64,000 bases of DNA, taken from positions 1 through 64,000 of the forward strand of contig NZ_PJIL01000004.1 in assembly GCF_002929335.1 (NCBI RefSeq), given 5' to 3'. The position numbers were made by a program, and so were the translations under genes. Under the pieces are notes generated by a model. It saw only the letters and a list, made by a program, of their open reading frames with translations. It had not been told where the DNA came from and did not search any database. Source of the DNA: Arthrobacter sp. Y81 (GTDB lineage Bacteria; Actinomycetota; Actinomycetes; Actinomycetales; Micrococcaceae). This document shows, one piece after another, positions 61,798 through 64,000 of the stretch (positions are counted from its first letter, which is position 1; each line of letters starts with the position of its first letter).

Positions 61798-64000
61798 ATG
61801 ACCGAGACCTCAGTGCAGCACCCAGCCGACAACACCCCAGCGGCCGCCGCCCCCGTAGCCCGGAAGGTCCCCACGGAACGGATCCACCACGGCGACACGT
61901 TCGTGGACAACTACGAATGGCTGCGCGCCAAGGACTCCGCGGAAGTGGTGGAGCACCTCAAGGCCGAAAACGCCTACCAGGAGACCGTCACCGCCCACCA
62001 GGGACCGCTCCGCGAAGCGATCTTCCAGGAAATCAAGGGACGCACGCAGGAGACCGACTTGTCTGTCCCGAACCGCAAGGACGGCTGGTGGTACTACACC
62101 CGCTCCGTGGCGGGCAAGGAATACGGCATCCAGTGCCGGGTCAAGGCCCAGGACACCGGGGACCCGGTGGCCGACTGGACGCCCCCGGCGGTGGAGGCCG
62201 GCGTCGAACTTTCCGGTGAAGAAGTCCTGCTGGACTGCAACGTGGAGGCCGAAGGCAAGCCATTCTTCGCGGTGGGCGGGACCGCCGTGACCGTGGACGG
62301 CAACCTCTACGCCTACGCCGTGGACAACGCGGGCGACGAACGCTTCACGCTGCGCTTCAAGGACCTGCGCACCGGGGAGATGCTGCCGGACGTCATCGAG
62401 AACATCTTCTACGGGGTCTCCTTCTCCCCCGACGGCACCCGCCTGTTCTACACCGTGGTGGACGACGCCTGGCGCCCCTACCAGGTGAAGTCCCACGTGC
62501 TGGGCACGCCGGTCACCGACGATGAGGTGATTTACCAGGAGGACGACGTCGCCATGTGGCTGGGCTTCGACCTCTCCTCCGACCGGCGCCACCTCGTGCT
62601 GAGCATCGGCTGCTCCGAGTACAGCGAGACGCGGCTGCTCCGCTTTGACGATTACGACGCCGGACTCGCCACGGTGATCTCCCGCGACGAACACGTCCTG
62701 TACGAGGCCGAACCGTTCCTCCTGGATGGCGCTGAAAAGATCCTCGTGACGCACAACCGGGACGCCATCAACTCCATGGTCTCGCTGGTGGACCCGGCCG
62801 AGCTCACCAAGCCGCTGGCCGAGCAGGAGTGGACCACCGTCGTCGGGCATTCCGACCAGGTGCGCGTCAACGGCGCGGGCGTCACCTCCACGCACGTGAT
62901 TGTGTCCGTCCGCAAGGACACCATTGAGCGCGTCCAGGTGCTGGCGCTGGCCGGCCTGGGCACGCCCGCGCAGGGCGATCCGGTGGAGCCGGCGTTTGAC
63001 GAGGAGCTGTACACGGCCGGTGTGGCGGGCTCCGACTATGAGGCGCCGGTGATCCGGATGGGCTACACGTCCTACTTCACGCCGTCGCGCGTGTACGACT
63101 TTGTGCTGCCCACGCCTGCTTTGCCGGCGGGCGAACTGCTGCTCCGCAAGGAGAGTCCGGTGCTGGGCGGCTACTCCTCCGCCGACTACGTGGCCACCCG
63201 TGAATGGGCGACGGCGGCCGACGGCACCAAGGTCCCGCTGTCCGTGCTGCGGCATGCCTCGGTGGCCCGGGATTCCTCCGCGGCGGGCCTGGTGTACGGG
63301 TACGGCTCCTACGAGCTGAGCATGGACCCGGGCTTCGGCATCCCGCGGCTCTCGCTGCTGGACCGCGGCATCGTGTTCGTGATCGCGCACATCCGCGGCG
63401 GCGGCGAGCTGGGCCGGCACTGGTACGAAGACGGCAAGAAGCTCCACAAGAAGAACACCTTCACGGACTTCGTGGCCGCCACGGACTGGCTGGCTGACTC
63501 AGGGTGGGTTGCACCGACGCGGATCGCGGCCATGGGTGGCTCCGCCGGCGGGCTGCTGATGGGCGCCGTGGCCAACCTGGCACCGGAGAAGTACGCCGCC
63601 ATTGTGGCCGCCGTGCCGTTCGTGGACGCGCTGACCACCATCCTGGATCCGGAGCTGCCGCTGTCCGCGCTCGAATGGGAGGAATGGGGCAACCCGATCA
63701 CGGACCCCGAGGTCTACGCGTACATGAAGTCCTACACGCCGTACGAGAACGTTGGCCCCCTGGCGTATCCGAAGATCGCCGCGGTGACCTCGTTCAACGA
63801 CACACGCGTGCTGTACGTGGAGCCGGCCAAGTGGGTGCAGGCCCTGCGTGCTGTTTCCACCGGGGCTGAGCCGATCGTGATGAAGATCGAGATGGACGGT
63901 GGCCACGGCGGAGCCTCCGGCCGGTACGTCCAGTGGCGCGAGCGGGCCTGGGACTACGCCTTCGTGGCCGACTCCGTGGGTGCCGTGGAGCTGCTGCCGG
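61798..64000 (+). CDS. S9 prolyl oligopeptidase-family peptidase (PtrB-like), 3' end missing
   Basis: The first 734 codons of an S9A serine oligopeptidase; the frame is open to the window edge. An N-terminal beta-propeller (from about residue 75) is followed by the alpha/beta-hydrolase domain. The nucleophile Ser lies in GGSAGG, with GYGSYELSMDPGF and AHIRGGGELGRHWYED typical of oligopeptidase B. The charge-relay Asp and His regions are at FNDTRV and GGHGGASGR. It cleaves short peptides after basic residues in the cytoplasm. Family length is about 690-740 aa, so little is missing. Confidence 0.92.
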   Translation, partial: MTETSVQHPADNTPAAAAPVARKVPTERIHHGDTFVDNYEWLRAKDSAEVVEHLKAENAYQETVTAHQGPLREAIFQEIKGRTQETDLSVPNRKDGWWYYTRSVAGKEYGIQCRVKAQDTGDPVADWTPPAVEAGVELSGEEVLLDCNVEAEGKPFFAVGGTAVTVDGNLYAYAVDNAGDERFTLRFKDLRTGEMLPDVIENIFYGVSFSPDGTRLFYTVVDDAWRPYQVKSHVLGTPVTDDEVIYQEDDVAMWLGFDLSSDRRHLVLSIGCSEYSETRLLRFDDYDAGLATVISRDEHVLYEAEPFLLDGAEKILVTHNRDAINSMVSLVDPAELTKPLAEQEWTTVVGHSDQVRVNGAGVTSTHVIVSVRKDTIERVQVLALAGLGTPAQGDPVEPAFDEELYTAGVAGSDYEAPVIRMGYTSYFTPSRVYDFVLPTPALPAGELLLRKESPVLGGYSSADYVATREWATAADGTKVPLSVLRHASVARDSSAAGLVYGYGSYELSMDPGFGIPRLSLLDRGIVFVIAHIRGGGELGRHWYEDGKKLHKKNTFTDFVAATDWLADSGWVAPTRIAAMGGSAGGLLMGAVANLAPEKYAAIVAAVPFVDALTTILDPELPLSALEWEEWGNPITDPEVYAYMKSYTPYENVGPLAYPKIAAVTSFNDTRVLYVEPAKWVQALRAVSTGAEPIVMKIEMDGGHGGASGRYVQWRERAWDYAFVADSVGAVELLP

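Noticed and set aside
61810..63447. 545-codon minus-strand ORF
   Set aside because: It lies wholly opposite the S9 peptidase and has a low-complexity Val/Gly/His-rich product.
1..64000. CRISPR arrays, tRNA or rRNA genes, prophage or complete insertion sequences
   Set aside because: Reading the window showed no regular spaced repeats, cloverleaf-type sequences, phage modules or transposase genes.

Overview
The window looks like chromosome from a high-GC Gram-positive of the Micrococcaceae, most like Arthrobacter or Pseudarthrobacter. The signs are GC-rich codon use, the paaABCDE operon with a PaaR-type operator, a LAXTG-type sorting signal, an LCP protein, GTP-dependent PEPCK, and dispersed 'VVEPVET'-coding palindromic repeats. 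This is judged from memory of gene families; no database was searched. I saw no rRNA, tRNA, CRISPR array, prophage or intact insertion sequence.

Layout. 0-8 kb: a secreted subtilisin with SLH-like repeats, two tiny membrane ORFs, an MBL-fold hydrolase, a frameshifted TMEM175-type channel gene, and a TetR regulator divergent from two membrane-protein genes. 8-10.5 kb: a gene-poor stretch and a Tat-exported beta-helix protein. 10.6-15.2 kb: a branched-chain 2-oxoacid dehydrogenase operon (E1alpha, E1beta, E2) with a divergent Lrp-type regulator. 15.3-28.8 kb: a visibly lower-GC exopolysaccharide island. It holds two acyltransferases, a pyruvyltransferase-like protein, two glycosyltransferases, Wzy-like and Wzx-like membrane proteins, a Wzc-type kinase, a polyprenyl-phosphate glycosylphosphotransferase and a DUF4012 protein. 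28.9-33.9 kb: a small surface protein with three LANTG motifs, a mini membrane ORF coupled to a VanZ-like gene, galU, and a large unrecognised lipoprotein.

33.9-41.2 kb: phenylacetyl-CoA epoxidase operon paaABCDE plus an enoyl-CoA hydratase, then an XRE/MmyB regulator divergent from a Bcr/CflA-type MFS exporter. 41.2-47.3 kb: a probable phenylpropanoid module of eugenol/vanillyl-alcohol oxidase, carotenoid-cleavage-type oxygenase and aldehyde dehydrogenase, divergent from a PucR-type activator. 47.3-50.5 kb: NADP-isocitrate dehydrogenase and PEPCK.

50.6-56.8 kb is the most unusual part. Two inverted copies of one ~37-bp element sit in the divergent promoters pckG/gpx and (unknown pair)/arsR. 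The arsR gene heads an almost gapless six-gene run: arsR, sulP, 71-aa membrane protein, methyltransferase, 78-aa protein, and FabH-like ketosynthase. The arrangement suggests one ArsR regulon joining transport, a carbon node, peroxide defence and an unknown modification pathway. 56.8-61.3 kb: an HPr-kinase-like/PqqD fusion, a low-molecular-weight phosphatase, an LCP ligase, a receiver-only regulator, a small unknown protein and a STAS-like protein. The window ends inside an S9 oligopeptidase gene.
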